The notes under the pieces: model-generated
What the model saw: only the letters and a program-made list of their open reading frames with translations
What the model was told of the DNA's origin: nothing
Databases searched by the model: none
Shown: positions 18,001 to 26,621 of the stretch, in pieces
Position numbering within the stretch: position 1 is the stretch's first letter
Layout: each line of letters opens with the position of its first letter
Position numbers and translations under genes: made by a program
NCBI RefSeq assembly: GCF_902167635.1
Contig: NZ_CABHMS010000002.1
Location: 930,001-994,000, forward strand
DNA length: 64,000 nucleotides
Reading direction: 5' to 3'
Source: Chitinophaga vietnamensis
Lineage (GTDB): Bacteria > Bacteroidota > Bacteroidia > Chitinophagales > Chitinophagaceae

Positions 18001-18360
18001 ATGCTTATCCGAATATTAAACACCGCATTAATTCTCTTCGCCGTATACATGGGCCTCAAGCAAGGCTGGGCCATGTGGAGCGGCAAACCTGAGATGCTGG
18101 AGATGTTTGAACGCTGGCATTTCAATAGCGGCGCAGTAAAGCTCACCGGCGCTATTACGATGCTCAGCGCCATGTTGATACTCTGGCCGCCCACCTTTAT
18201 TGCGGGTAACTTCCTGATGGCGGCAGGCATCCTGCTGATCATCTGTTTGCAATTGTCGGTGCAATCGCTCAAAGGAGCTGCCATCGAAGTGCCTTTCCTG
18301 TTGCTCAACCTGTTGATCATCTACCTGCAACATCCACTTTCAAAAACAACCCCGTCATGA
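18001..18360 (+). CDS. DoxX-like small integral membrane protein
   Basis: 119 residues with four hydrophobic segments: LIRILNTALILFAVYMGLKQG, KLTGAITMLSAMLILW, FIAGNFLMAAGILLIICLQL and VPFLLLNLLIIYL. The pattern and length match the DoxX-like family of four-helix inner-membrane proteins. The stop codon overlaps the start of the next gene by four bases (ATGA), so the two are translationally coupled. No catalytic residues are visible. Confidence 0.7.
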   Translation: MLIRILNTALILFAVYMGLKQGWAMWSGKPEMLEMFERWHFNSGAVKLTGAITMLSAMLILWPPTFIAGNFLMAAGILLIICLQLSVQSLKGAAIEVPFLLLNLLIIYLQHPLSKTTPS

Positions 18361-18680
18361 ATACTGCTTTGCTCACCAACGCTGCCGTGAAAGCCGCCAT
18401 AGCGGCCTTACAGGCGGGCGACAGCCACGCATGGTATGCCTGCTTCACGCCAGATGCGACGCTTACTGACGATGGCCGTCAGATCAATTTTCATGTGTTT
18501 TTCGATCAGGCATTAGGACATGAAAAATTTATTTCTATCGACAAGGTAGAAGAGCATGGCCTCGCCGTTTACGGCCGCTATCACAGCGATCAGTGGGGCG
18601 AGTTCAAAACATTTTTCCGTTTCCGTACCAATGGCGCGTCATTGTTTTCCGGATTGGAGATCGGGCAGGCAAACTATTAA
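18357..18680 (+). CDS. SnoaL-like (NTF2 fold) protein
   Basis: 107 residues. The start overlaps the preceding stop codon. VKAAIAALQAGDSHAWYACFTPDATLTDDG is the typical first helix and strand of SnoaL/NTF2-like small proteins. The rest (KVEEHGLAVYGRYHSDQWGEFKTFFRF) gives the curved sheet. Members include polyketide cyclases, isomerases and many uncharacterised proteins. The function here is unknown; coupling to the DoxX-like gene suggests a shared role. Confidence 0.75.
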   Translation: MNTALLTNAAVKAAIAALQAGDSHAWYACFTPDATLTDDGRQINFHVFFDQALGHEKFISIDKVEEHGLAVYGRYHSDQWGEFKTFFRFRTNGASLFSGLEIGQANY

Positions 18681-18786
18681 TCCCCTCAGGCTCCTGGCCG
18701 CAGAATAACCTTGATAAGAAGCATCATCTTTTGGTGGATCATCTCCCTGTTATTGCACTATCTTTATATCTAACCTGTACCACTAT

Positions 18787-19467
18787 ATGAAAAAAATAAT
18801 GTTGTTATTGCCGCTGCTGGCCTGTCATCTTGTAACCCTTGCCCAGTTTGATTTTGGCATTAAAGGTGGCTATACGCTTTCCAACATCCGTTCTTTCTTC
18901 AAGCCGATGGCAGATGCACCACGGGTGCGGGAACGCTACGATGTGCTTTCTACTTTTCATGCAGGCTTCACGGTAGATATTCCTTTGTCGGCTAATTGGT
19001 CAATGCATCCGGACCTGTTATATAGCCGGAAAGGCTATAAGGGAAATGGAATCACCACGCTTGACGGTGGCGGAACAGTGAGTTACACGACCAGACTGGG
19101 TTATATTGAGCTGCCAATAAATGTGTTGTACAAGCTGAAAGCCGGATCAAACAAATTTTTCGCAGGGATGGGGCCATATCTGGCTTTCGGTGTAGAAGGA
19201 ATGATCAAAGCCAAAACCAGCAGCGGGCGCAGGATTGAGGAACATATCAAGTTCAGCAAACAAACAGATGCCAACGATGTAGCGCCTCACTACCGGCCTT
19301 TCGATGCCGGCGCTAATTTCATAGCAGGCTATGAGCTGCACAGTGAATGGGTCTTCAGTGTCAATTACAGCCTGGGACTGACCAATATTACTTACTCCGA
19401 CATATATACAGAGAAGAACCGCTACCTCGGCGTAAGCGCCGCTTATCTGCTCCGCAGAAAGAAATGA
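18787..19467 (+). CDS. outer-membrane beta-barrel protein (PorT-like family)
   Basis: 226 residues. A signal peptide (MKKIMLLLPLLACHLVTLAQ) is followed by FDFGIKGGYTLSN, the standard opening of the eight-stranded Bacteroidota outer-membrane barrel family (PF13568 type). Later strands include WSMHPDLLYSRKGYKG, YIELPINVLYKLKAG, KFFAGMGPYLAFGVEG and YLGVSAAYLLRRKK. It lies alone between the SnoaL-like gene and the cobalamin riboswitch. Role unknown; most members are small porin-like or structural proteins. Confidence 0.88.
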   Translation: MKKIMLLLPLLACHLVTLAQFDFGIKGGYTLSNIRSFFKPMADAPRVRERYDVLSTFHAGFTVDIPLSANWSMHPDLLYSRKGYKGNGITTLDGGGTVSYTTRLGYIELPINVLYKLKAGSNKFFAGMGPYLAFGVEGMIKAKTSSGRRIEEHIKFSKQTDANDVAPHYRPFDAGANFIAGYELHSEWVFSVNYSLGLTNITYSDIYTEKNRYLGVSAAYLLRRKK

Positions 19468-19491
19468 TAACAAAATCCCCGATTATTACTA

Positions 19492-19499
19492 TATCTTTG
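19492..19499 (+). promoter_or_regulatory. -7 promoter element upstream of the cobalamin riboswitch
   Basis: TATCTTTG is an exact match to the Bacteroidota -7 consensus TAnnTTTG. It lies just before the 5' end of the riboswitch aptamer, where the promoter should be. No convincing TTTG -33 element is found at the usual 19-base spacing. Confidence 0.55.
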
Positions 19500-19506
19500 C
19501 CGCGCA

Positions 19507-19678
19507 ATGGTTCGCTGGCGTCCATCCCGGATGCCGGTGATTAAAAGGGAACTCGGGTGCAAATCCCGGACAGTCCCGCTGCTGTAAGTCTCGCAAATGC
19601 ACAGGCCCTCATACAGGCCACTGTTGGTTTTCAATGGGAAGGCCGCCTGTCGCAGAGATAAGTCAGAATACCTGCCAT
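19507..19678 (+). promoter_or_regulatory. cobalamin (B12) riboswitch
   Basis: The segment contains the conserved core of a cobalamin aptamer in the right order. GCCGGTGATTAAAAGGGAA is followed by GGTGCAAATCCCGG and ACAGTCCCGCTGCTGTAA, then GGCCACTGTTGG, GGGAAGGCC and the B12 box AGTCAGAATACCTGCC at 19661-19676. It precedes a TonB-dependent receptor by about 135 bases. Adenosyl- or other cobalamin binding would lower expression of the uptake operon. CCTGCCAT at 19671-19678 can pair with ATGGCAGG at 19728-19735, a likely expression-platform helix that competes with the aptamer. Confidence 0.95.
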
Positions 19679-19812
19679 GCATGTTGGTTTTCGAAGCTTT
19701 CGTGGAATGAAGCTTGGAAATAATCATATGGCAGGCATGCCCTGCATACTTATTATTTCATATTGATCTTTCCTGAAACGAAGGCCGTTGATATTTTATC
19801 AAACCGGTTAGC

Positions 19813-21816
19813 ATGATGCGTTTCCATGAACGGGGATATTCGTTTATAAAAAAGGTCAGCGGCTTGTTGCTATTGGCCGCCACTGCACAGGCGCAGCAGC
19901 AAGACAGCCTGCAGCTCACACACCTGCGCGAAGTGTCGGTAACGGCGCCCCGCAGCGCCCGTGAGGTGATGCCGGGACAACAGCTTCAGGGCGCCACTTT
20001 ACAAAGACTCGGCAGCCAGTCGGTAGCTGATGCCATCCGTTTTTTCTCCGGTGTGCAGGTAAAAGATTATGGCGGTATCGGCGGCCTCAAAACCGTGGAT
20101 GTACGTGGCATGGGCACCAGTCACACGGGCGTATTCTACGATGGCATCCAGCTCGGCAACGCGCAGAACGGACAAATAGATCTCGGGAAATTCTCACTCG
20201 ATAATATGGAGTCCATCACGCTGTACAATGGCCAGAAGAGTAATGTGTTCCAGCCCGCGCGCGATTTCGCCGCTGCCAGCGCCATCTACCTCAGCTCCCT
20301 GAAACCGCATTTCGAAGAGGGCGTCCGCACGCACCTGAGAGGTACCCTGAAAACCGGCTCCTTCGGGCTTTTCAACCCCTCTTTGTTGTGGCAGCAACGC
20401 ATCAGCAAAAAGGTATCCGCCACGCTCAGCACCGAATGGGTAAATGCCAACGGGCGCTATAAATTCCGCTATAGCAAAAAAAATGGCTACGATACTACCG
20501 CCATCCGGCTGAATGGCGACGTCAACGCCGTGCGCGTGGAAGCAGGCCTCAACGGCGTGATCAACGGCGGCGAATGGAGCGGCAAAGCGTATTTTTATAA
20601 TGCCGAACACGGCCTCCCGGGATTTGTAGTGAACGGGGTTTTCGGGCATGTGGACCGGCAGTGGGACCGCGACATCTTCGTGCAGTCGAGCTTCCGCAAG
20701 GATATCAGCAAACATTACAGCCTGTTGCTGAATGCAAAATACGCTAACGACTATACGAGATATCTCGCTCCCGATTCCACCGCATTATACGTAGATAACC
20801 ACTACCGGCAGCAGGAAGTTTATTGCTCTGCCGCTAATCAGTTCACCATCACCTCCTGGTGGAATGTGGGGCTGTCGGCCGATTTCCAATGGAACCGCCT
20901 CGATGCCGACCTGGTGAACTTTGCCTATCCCCGCCGTTATACCACGCTGGTAGCCGCCGCTACTGCTATCAATCTTACGAAGTTCAGCGCCATGGCCAGT
21001 TTGCTCGGTACGGTGGTGAATGAAGACGTGCAACGCAAAGTGGGCGCGCCTTCACAGCAACAGCTTACGCCAGCCGTATTTGTGTCATGGCAGCCTTTCG
21101 GCCCCGCCTGGCGCCTGAAGGCTTTCTACAAGCGCATCTTCCGCATGCCCACATTTAATGATCTCTATTATTCAGAGATCGGCAATGCTTATCTCAACCC
21201 TGAATTTACTACGCAATACGACCTGGGCCTGTCCTGGAACAAAACTTTCACCGGCAAAATATTGCAGCAGCTGAACATAGAAACCGACGCTTATTACAAC
21301 CATGTTACCGACAAGATCGTGGCGATGCCCACGGTGAGCCAGTTCCGCTGGACGATGATGAACCTCGGCAAGGTAGAGATCAGAGGGGTAGATGTGAAAG
21401 CCGCTGCCGCCTGGCAGATCGCCAATGCTGTAACATTGAACACACGCCTCACTTATACGTACCAGCACGCACAGGATTTTACAGACCCTAAAAGCAGCTA
21501 TTATGGCGACCAGATATTATACATCCCCTGGCATAGCGGTTCCTTCATCCTCGGGGCGCTGTATGGCAAGTGGGACGCGAATTACAGCCTGATCTACACT
21601 GGCGAGCGGTATAACGGCAAAGCCAATATACCGGAAAATTATGTGCAGCCCTGGTACACCAGCGATATCGCTTTGGGGCGGCAACTGCAATGGCGTAAAA
21701 CCGCCATACGCCTCTGCGCTCAGGTCAATAATCTGTTCAATCAATATTACGATGTCGTGCTGAATTACCCGATGCCCGGCAGGAACTACAAGTTCATCTT
21801 CACTATCAATATCTGA
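19813..21816 (+). CDS. btuB: TonB-dependent cobalamin receptor (BtuB-type)
   Basis: 667 residues. A signal peptide ends about ATAQAQ. A TonB-box-like segment follows (LREVSVTAPRSAR). Next is a plug domain with LQRLGSQSVADAIRFFSGVQ, YGGIGGLKTVDVRGMG and HTGVFYDGIQLGNAQNGQIDLGKF, then a beta-barrel with RIFRMPTFNDLYYSEIGN, a typical barrel motif of siderophore and B12 receptors, ending in NYKFIFTINI. It lacks STN and carboxypeptidase-like domains, so it is not a SusC. The upstream cobalamin riboswitch and the two surface lipoproteins downstream identify it as the B12/cobamide importer of this operon. Confidence 0.9.
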   Translation: MMRFHERGYSFIKKVSGLLLLAATAQAQQQDSLQLTHLREVSVTAPRSAREVMPGQQLQGATLQRLGSQSVADAIRFFSGVQVKDYGGIGGLKTVDVRGMGTSHTGVFYDGIQLGNAQNGQIDLGKFSLDNMESITLYNGQKSNVFQPARDFAAASAIYLSSLKPHFEEGVRTHLRGTLKTGSFGLFNPSLLWQQRISKKVSATLSTEWVNANGRYKFRYSKKNGYDTTAIRLNGDVNAVRVEAGLNGVINGGEWSGKAYFYNAEHGLPGFVVNGVFGHVDRQWDRDIFVQSSFRKDISKHYSLLLNAKYANDYTRYLAPDSTALYVDNHYRQQEVYCSAANQFTITSWWNVGLSADFQWNRLDADLVNFAYPRRYTTLVAAATAINLTKFSAMASLLGTVVNEDVQRKVGAPSQQQLTPAVFVSWQPFGPAWRLKAFYKRIFRMPTFNDLYYSEIGNAYLNPEFTTQYDLGLSWNKTFTGKILQQLNIETDAYYNHVTDKIVAMPTVSQFRWTMMNLGKVEIRGVDVKAAAAWQIANAVTLNTRLTYTYQHAQDFTDPKSSYYGDQILYIPWHSGSFILGALYGKWDANYSLIYTGERYNGKANIPENYVQPWYTSDIALGRQLQWRKTAIRLCAQVNNLFNQYYDVVLNYPMPGRNYKFIFTINI

Positions 21817-21821
21817 AAATT

Positions 21822-22970
21822 ATGTGTATGAGAAAATCGTTTATGCGTTACTGTTGGATGCTGCCCCTGGCCGCCTTACTGTTGCATAGCTGCCGTAAGG
21901 AAGATGCCATCGTGGCGCCGGTGGAAACGCCCTTGCAGCCGCCGGTGAATAACAGTATCCGCGGCTTCTACCTGCTCAATGAAGCGAACATGGGCAGCAA
22001 CAAAGCGTCTATCGACTTCTTCGACTATACCACCGGCATCTACCGGAAAAATATCTATGCTACCGTCAACCCTAATGTGGTAAAGGAATTGGGCGATGTG
22101 GGCAATGATATACAAGTGTATGGCGGCAAACTGTATGCGGTGATCAATGTATCCAACAAGGTAGAAGTGATGGATGCCGCCACCGCCAAAAGGATTACAC
22201 AGATAGATATTCCCAACTGCCGTTACATCACCTTTGCTAACGGTAAAGCCTATATCAGTTCTTATGCCGGACCGGTAAAGATCGATCCCAATGCGCCCAT
22301 CGGCGTGGTAGCGGAAGTGGATACCGCCACCCTCCAGATCACCCGCAGCACCACCGTAGGCTACCAGCCGGAAGAAATGGCTATCGCAGGCAACAAACTA
22401 TATGTAGCCAATTCCGGCGGCTATCTCGTACCCAAGTACGACAGCACCATTTCCGTGATCGATCTTGGTACTTTCAAAGAGATCAAAAAGATCAATGTGG
22501 CCGTGAACCTGCATCACCTGAAGGCCGACAGCTATGGCGATTTATATGTGAGCTCCCGCGGCGACTACTTCAAAATACAGCCCGATATCTTTGCGATAGA
22601 TACCCGCACAGACGCTGTGAAAAAGCGTTTCGGCGTACCCGCCAGCGATATCTGCATCTCCGGCGACACCGCTTATATCTATGGCTCTGCATTCAGCTAC
22701 CAGACCAGCGACTGGAAAGTGACCTATTCCATGATCAACGTAAAAACAGAAACAGCGATCAACAATAACTTCATTACCGATGGTACCGAGCTGCAGATCA
22801 AAATGCCTTATGGCCTCGCAGTGAATCCTGTTACAAAAGATATTTATGTAACAGACGCCAAAGATTACGTATCGCCCGGAACCCTTTACTGCTTTGATAA
22901 AGGCGGTAAGAAGAAATGGTCGGTGACCACCGGCGATATCCCCGCACACATTGCATTTCTCCCCAGGTAA
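21822..22970 (+). CDS. BtuG-like beta-propeller surface lipoprotein (DUF5074/YncE type)
   Basis: 382 residues. A lipobox cysteine follows LAALLLHS. The body is a seven-bladed propeller of YncE type: FYLLNEANMGSNKASIDFFD, YAVINVSNKVEVMDAATAK, GYQPEEMAIAGNKLYVANSG, DSTISVIDLGTFKEIKKI and KMPYGLAVNPVTKDIYVTDA. In Bacteroides the propeller lipoprotein BtuG binds cobamides tightly at the cell surface and hands them to BtuB. Its gene here starts five bases after btuB under the same riboswitch, so the same role is likely. Gene symbol withheld because sequence similarity to BtuG itself was not measured. Confidence 0.82.
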   Translation: MCMRKSFMRYCWMLPLAALLLHSCRKEDAIVAPVETPLQPPVNNSIRGFYLLNEANMGSNKASIDFFDYTTGIYRKNIYATVNPNVVKELGDVGNDIQVYGGKLYAVINVSNKVEVMDAATAKRITQIDIPNCRYITFANGKAYISSYAGPVKIDPNAPIGVVAEVDTATLQITRSTTVGYQPEEMAIAGNKLYVANSGGYLVPKYDSTISVIDLGTFKEIKKINVAVNLHHLKADSYGDLYVSSRGDYFKIQPDIFAIDTRTDAVKKRFGVPASDICISGDTAYIYGSAFSYQTSDWKVTYSMINVKTETAINNNFITDGTELQIKMPYGLAVNPVTKDIYVTDAKDYVSPGTLYCFDKGGKKKWSVTTGDIPAHIAFLPR

Positions 22971-22992
22971 TTATCAACACAAAAAATAAAAT

Positions 22993-24162
22993 ATGAAGCA
23001 GAGACATTTACTCGTGATGATGTTGATGGGAACAGCATTCGCCAGCTGTTCCAAGCACGACGACACCCCCGGGGTTGCTAAACCGGAAGTGAGCATCACC
23101 GTGCCCGGCGGCGGTTTCAGCGTAGACCAGCTGCAATGGCTGCGTATCAATCCCGTAGTAAAGAACGCCGACAAAGCGCAATTCTACTGGACGATGGGCA
23201 ATGATACCCTGGCGCTCACACAAAACCTGGCAGAGGTATTCCCGAAAGCAGGTACTTACACGCTGGTGTTCACCGCCGCTAACAGCGCGGGTTCCAGCAA
23301 ACAGGAAGTAGTGGTGAATGTAGGCGCTAAAACCTATCGTAACGGCGTTGCGAAAGTATTCGATTACCAGCCCGCACCCGGACAGTTCGTGCATGAGATG
23401 CCAAGCTGGAATTCCGGCGACAATGAAGCGGCCATGATCAAACGTGCTGACAGCACGCTGGTGCACGATGGCATTATCCACCTCGGCGGCTTCGGCGGTT
23501 ATGTAGTGATGGGCTTCGATCATACCATCCGCAATGTAGCCGACAGCTTCAGCTTCACGGTAAAAGGCAATGCCTTCACCAATTGGTCGGAACCCGGTAT
23601 CATCCAGGTATCTTACGATGCCAATGGCAATGGCTTGCCCGATGATGAATGGTATGAGATCGCCGGCTCTGAACATGGCAAACCCGGTACGATCAGGAAC
23701 TACCAGATCACTTACTACAAACCCAACGAAAATAAAACGCCTGAAACCAGCGATAAGTATCCTTACTTCTCTGATACCAGCTATATCCGCTGGAAAGATA
23801 ACCAGGGAAATAAAGGGTATCTGTCGCGCAACGTTTTTCATAGCCAGCCTTACTATCCGCAGTGGAAGGGCGATAGCATTACTTTCACCGGCACGCGTCT
23901 CTCTGCTGAAAACGTGAAAGACCAATCCGGTAATGGCAGCTATTTTGTGAGCACGGCCGTGCTTTTCGGCTATGCCGACAACTGGGCCAATAACGATGAT
24001 AAGGCCAGGATCAAGATCAGCTGGGCGGTAGACAAGAACGGGCAGCCGGTAAAACTGAAAGGCGTAGATTTCATCAGAGTATATACCGGCGTACGCGCAG
24101 AAGGCGGCTGGTTAGGGGAGATATCTACAGAAGTAGCGGGAGTGCAGGATTTGAATTTGTAA
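22993..24162 (+). CDS. cell-surface lipoprotein of the cobalamin operon
   Basis: 389 residues. The signal peptide ends in a lipobox (LMGTAFASC). Residues 35-110 look like a PKD/Ig-type domain (KAGTYTLVFTAANSAGSSKQEVVVNVG). The remainder (GFGGYVVMGFDHTIRNV, YDANGNGLPDDEWYEIAGSE, GVDFIRVYTGVRAEGGWLGE) is the pattern of surface proteins often encoded with BtuB-like receptors in Bacteroidota. It is 22 bases after the BtuG-like gene and ends the operon at a hairpin. A role as an accessory cobamide-binding lipoprotein is plausible but not shown by any motif I know. Confidence 0.75.
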   Translation: MKQRHLLVMMLMGTAFASCSKHDDTPGVAKPEVSITVPGGGFSVDQLQWLRINPVVKNADKAQFYWTMGNDTLALTQNLAEVFPKAGTYTLVFTAANSAGSSKQEVVVNVGAKTYRNGVAKVFDYQPAPGQFVHEMPSWNSGDNEAAMIKRADSTLVHDGIIHLGGFGGYVVMGFDHTIRNVADSFSFTVKGNAFTNWSEPGIIQVSYDANGNGLPDDEWYEIAGSEHGKPGTIRNYQITYYKPNENKTPETSDKYPYFSDTSYIRWKDNQGNKGYLSRNVFHSQPYYPQWKGDSITFTGTRLSAENVKDQSGNGSYFVSTAVLFGYADNWANNDDKARIKISWAVDKNGQPVKLKGVDFIRVYTGVRAEGGWLGEISTEVAGVQDLNL

Positions 24163-24175
24163 TTAAACAAAGAAA

Positions 24176-24206
24176 GCCCTTGAAGCGCTTTGAGCGCTTC
24201 AAGGGC
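24176..24206. terminator. palindromic hairpin after the cobalamin operon (dispersed repeat type B)
   Basis: GCCCTTGAAGCGCTT is followed by its reverse complement with almost no loop. It starts 13 bases after the stop codon and may end transcription, although no T-run follows. Near-identical palindromes occur at 24259-24293 and 28382-28414, so it is one copy of a dispersed repeat. Confidence 0.6.
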
Positions 24207-24258
24207 GGTAGCCTTAATGCGTTCCACATTATTACTAATGTAGCATAACTGCGGTTAG

Positions 24259-24293
24259 AAGGCCTTGAAGCGCTCAAAGCGCTTCAAGGCCTT
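24259..24293. repeat. palindromic repeat, second copy of type B
   Basis: AAGGCCTTGAAGCGCTC, then a complementary arm ending in GCGCTTCAAGGCCTT. It lies 52 bases beyond the first copy and just before the pentapeptide gene. No coding content. Confidence 0.8.
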
Positions 24294-24333
24294 CGGCATG
24301 AATATCTCCCCATAAATCCGTAATTTCATCTTC

Positions 24334-24897
24334 ATGTATCTCGATCAAACATTCGACTCTGCTTCCTTCTCCGCTCAATCCTTTTCGGAAGAAGAATATG
24401 AAAACTGCCAATTTGTACGATGCGATTTTTCAGACAGCGATTTTGTTGCCTGTAAATTTATTGACTGTACATTCGAAGGCTGTAACCTGACGATGATGAA
24501 GATGAAGGGCACTACGCTGAACAATGCACAGTTCAAGGATTGTAAGATGATCGGCATTCATTTCAATACCTGCAATGATTTTCTCTTCGGTGTGGCCTTC
24601 GATAATTGTGTATTGGATTATTCCTCTTTTGCCAGCAAGAAAATGCCGAAAACGATCTTTGCCGGATCATCATTGAAAGAAGTAAATTTTATGGAAACGG
24701 ATCTTTCGGGCGCCGTATTCCGTTCCTGTGACCTGGCGGCGGCGAACTTTGCACAAACCAATCTTAGTGCCACAGACTTCAGTACGGCCGTGAATTTCGT
24801 GATAGATCCCAATAATAATAAAATGGCAAAAGCCTGCTTCTCTGTATTTGGTTTGCCGGGGCTGCTAACGCAGTACCAGATCAAAGTTGTTGACTAA
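24334..24897 (+). CDS. pentapeptide repeat protein
   Basis: 187 residues made largely of A(D/N)LXX-type pentapeptides, for example CQFVRCDFSDSDFVACKF, CTFEGCNLTMMKMKGTTL and ETDLSGAVFRSCDLAAANF. These fold as a right-handed quadrilateral beta-helix. The split arrangement with FGLPGLLTQYQIKV at the end resembles the small Qnr/McbG-like pentapeptide proteins that mimic DNA, but resistance function cannot be inferred from the repeats alone. It is convergent with the DUF4157 gene, whose stop codon is five bases away. Confidence 0.88.
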   Translation: MYLDQTFDSASFSAQSFSEEEYENCQFVRCDFSDSDFVACKFIDCTFEGCNLTMMKMKGTTLNNAQFKDCKMIGIHFNTCNDFLFGVAFDNCVLDYSSFASKKMPKTIFAGSSLKEVNFMETDLSGAVFRSCDLAAANFAQTNLSATDFSTAVNFVIDPNNNKMAKACFSVFGLPGLLTQYQIKVVD

Positions 24898-24902
24898 AGC
24901 AA

Positions 24903-26441
24903 TTACAGCGTCAGCACTTTGGTCCATAGTTTTGTGAACCCGGTTTGTGTTGCTACTATTTCTATTTCATAGCCGATAGATTGCAGATAGGTGCCCCATG
25001 CTGCATTCACAACGGTGCTAACGCTAACCCTTGCGGCGGAGAGGCCCGCCTGTCGCGCAGCCTGTATGGCAGCCTGTTCAAAGGCTGCCGCCATCAGCCG
25101 GCCCAGGCCTTTGCCTTGCGCCGTACCCCGCAATGTGTTTTCAATAGATAAGCGTGTGATGCGCAGGGTGGTGCCTTCCACGGTGGCTTTGACGCCGCCG
25201 AAATTAACGCCTTCCACTGCGATGCTGTCTTCCACGCCAGGATTGGCGATCAGTTTTGTGAAGAACTGTAACAGTTTGGGTATGGCCCTGGCGCTTACAG
25301 CGTCTACGGTGGCGGCGCCTGCACCGCTGCCGATACGGCCTGCACCCCTGCCAAGGGTGCCGCTACCGCCGCCCGTGCCCAGCGTGCCGGGCGCGCCGGA
25401 AGGCAGGAAGCCTCTCAGGATAATGATCGTCTTCAGTTTTTCCAGTATCTGCACCATTCCTTTGGCTACGGCATCAAATTGTTTGATCCACTCTACCTCC
25501 GCCGTGCGCAAGGTTTCGCAGAGGATGGGCGCCGTAACGCTGTTGATGATGGTGGGCATGATACGGCGACTGGCAGCATCCACATGGAAGGTGGCCCGCT
25601 GCCGCGCAAACTGGATCACGTCCTGCGCGCTCATGCCTGGCGCGGGTTTGATCTTCCTCACGTTAGGCACAAAGTCAACACTGCCGGTTTGCCCTGGTTC
25701 GGGGACCATCTGCGCATGTTCGCTCCTTACGGTATGGTAGTCGATGCCTTCCAATGGCGGCTTCACCCAATCGGGTACCAGGCCTATTAACAGGTCGGTG
25801 CCGTCGTTATAGTGGATGGTGGCCTGTTCGCCGGCCCAGTAGGTAAGGCTTTTGATATTGTTATCGATATAATTATCATCCCGCATGATGTCTGCGGCCG
25901 GTGTGGCAGCCAGTTGTGGCTCATCGATAAACCTTTGCACCTTTCTGGCGGCGCCGCCGGACTGTTGCAAGGTATGTGCGAGTTCATGTGCCAGGAGATG
26001 CTTGCCACTGGCTGTTTCCGGCTCATATTTCCCTTCGTTGAAATAGATGTCATTGCCAACTGTAAAGGCCTGTGCCTGTAAGTCGCGCGAGAGCGCTGCC
26101 GCCTCCGCATCATGATGGATGCGTACCTGGGAGAAATCCGCCTGCATGCCATTTTCCATAAAGCGCCTGGTATTGGCGGGCAGCTCATTTCCGCCGCCCC
26201 GGCTGCTGTTGATGGCGGCAGTGGTGCTGTCGCTGACAGCCTGTTCTTTCCTTTGAATAAAAGGATCGGAAGGCCGCAAATGGATCTGTTCCTCTTCCTC
26301 CTGGCAATGCGCGCATTTGCGTTGTATTATTGGCTGTTCGGGCATCTGCATGATTTGTCCGGTGCTGGCATGTGGGGCGGCCTCTGTGGCAGGTGTTTCA
26401 GCTCTTTCAGTTTTTCTGATAAGCGTTTGCATTTGTTTCAA
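24903..26441 (-). CDS. DUF4157 protein with a C-terminal GNAT-like domain
   Basis: 512 residues. An N-terminal disordered region contains a possible zinc site (CAHCQEEEE, residues 43-51). Residues 85-165 are DUF4157: LPANTRRFMENGMQADFSQV, VRIHHDAEAAAL, then KHLLAHELAHTLQQ with the HExxH zinc motif at H152-H156. A Gly-rich stretch (about residues 355-380) follows an unrecognised middle part. The last 100 residues look like a GNAT acetyltransferase: LRITRLSIENT, then GKGLGRLMAAAFEQAA (an acyl-CoA loop) and WGTYLQSIGYE. DUF4157 is common in proteins delivered by extracellular contractile injection systems and in secreted polymorphic effectors. No injection-system genes are present in the window. 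No signal peptide is visible. Confidence 0.75.
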   Translation of the reverse strand: MKQMQTLIRKTERAETPATEAAPHASTGQIMQMPEQPIIQRKCAHCQEEEEQIHLRPSDPFIQRKEQAVSDSTTAAINSSRGGGNELPANTRRFMENGMQADFSQVRIHHDAEAAALSRDLQAQAFTVGNDIYFNEGKYEPETASGKHLLAHELAHTLQQSGGAARKVQRFIDEPQLAATPAADIMRDDNYIDNNIKSLTYWAGEQATIHYNDGTDLLIGLVPDWVKPPLEGIDYHTVRSEHAQMVPEPGQTGSVDFVPNVRKIKPAPGMSAQDVIQFARQRATFHVDAASRRIMPTIINSVTAPILCETLRTAEVEWIKQFDAVAKGMVQILEKLKTIIILRGFLPSGAPGTLGTGGGSGTLGRGAGRIGSGAGAATVDAVSARAIPKLLQFFTKLIANPGVEDSIAVEGVNFGGVKATVEGTTLRITRLSIENTLRGTAQGKGLGRLMAAAFEQAAIQAARQAGLSAARVSVSTVVNAAWGTYLQSIGYEIEIVATQTGFTKLWTKVLTL

Positions 26442-26621
26442 TTCAAAATGTCAACAATTGGGGTATACTATGATGGGGTTACGTTTATCCAAGGTAGCAA
26501 AAATTGATGGATTTTCAAACAAATGCTGGCATGATCAGCGCCCTATGTTGTCATGATTTCCCCGTATATTTTATGGTAGTATGCGGCAATTTTGTATCAT
26601 TAACCTATAAAACTACATGTC

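Noticed and set aside
24903-26441. Part of an extracellular contractile injection system locus
   Set aside because: Only the DUF4157 protein is here; no sheath, tube, spike, baseplate or AAA+ genes flank it.
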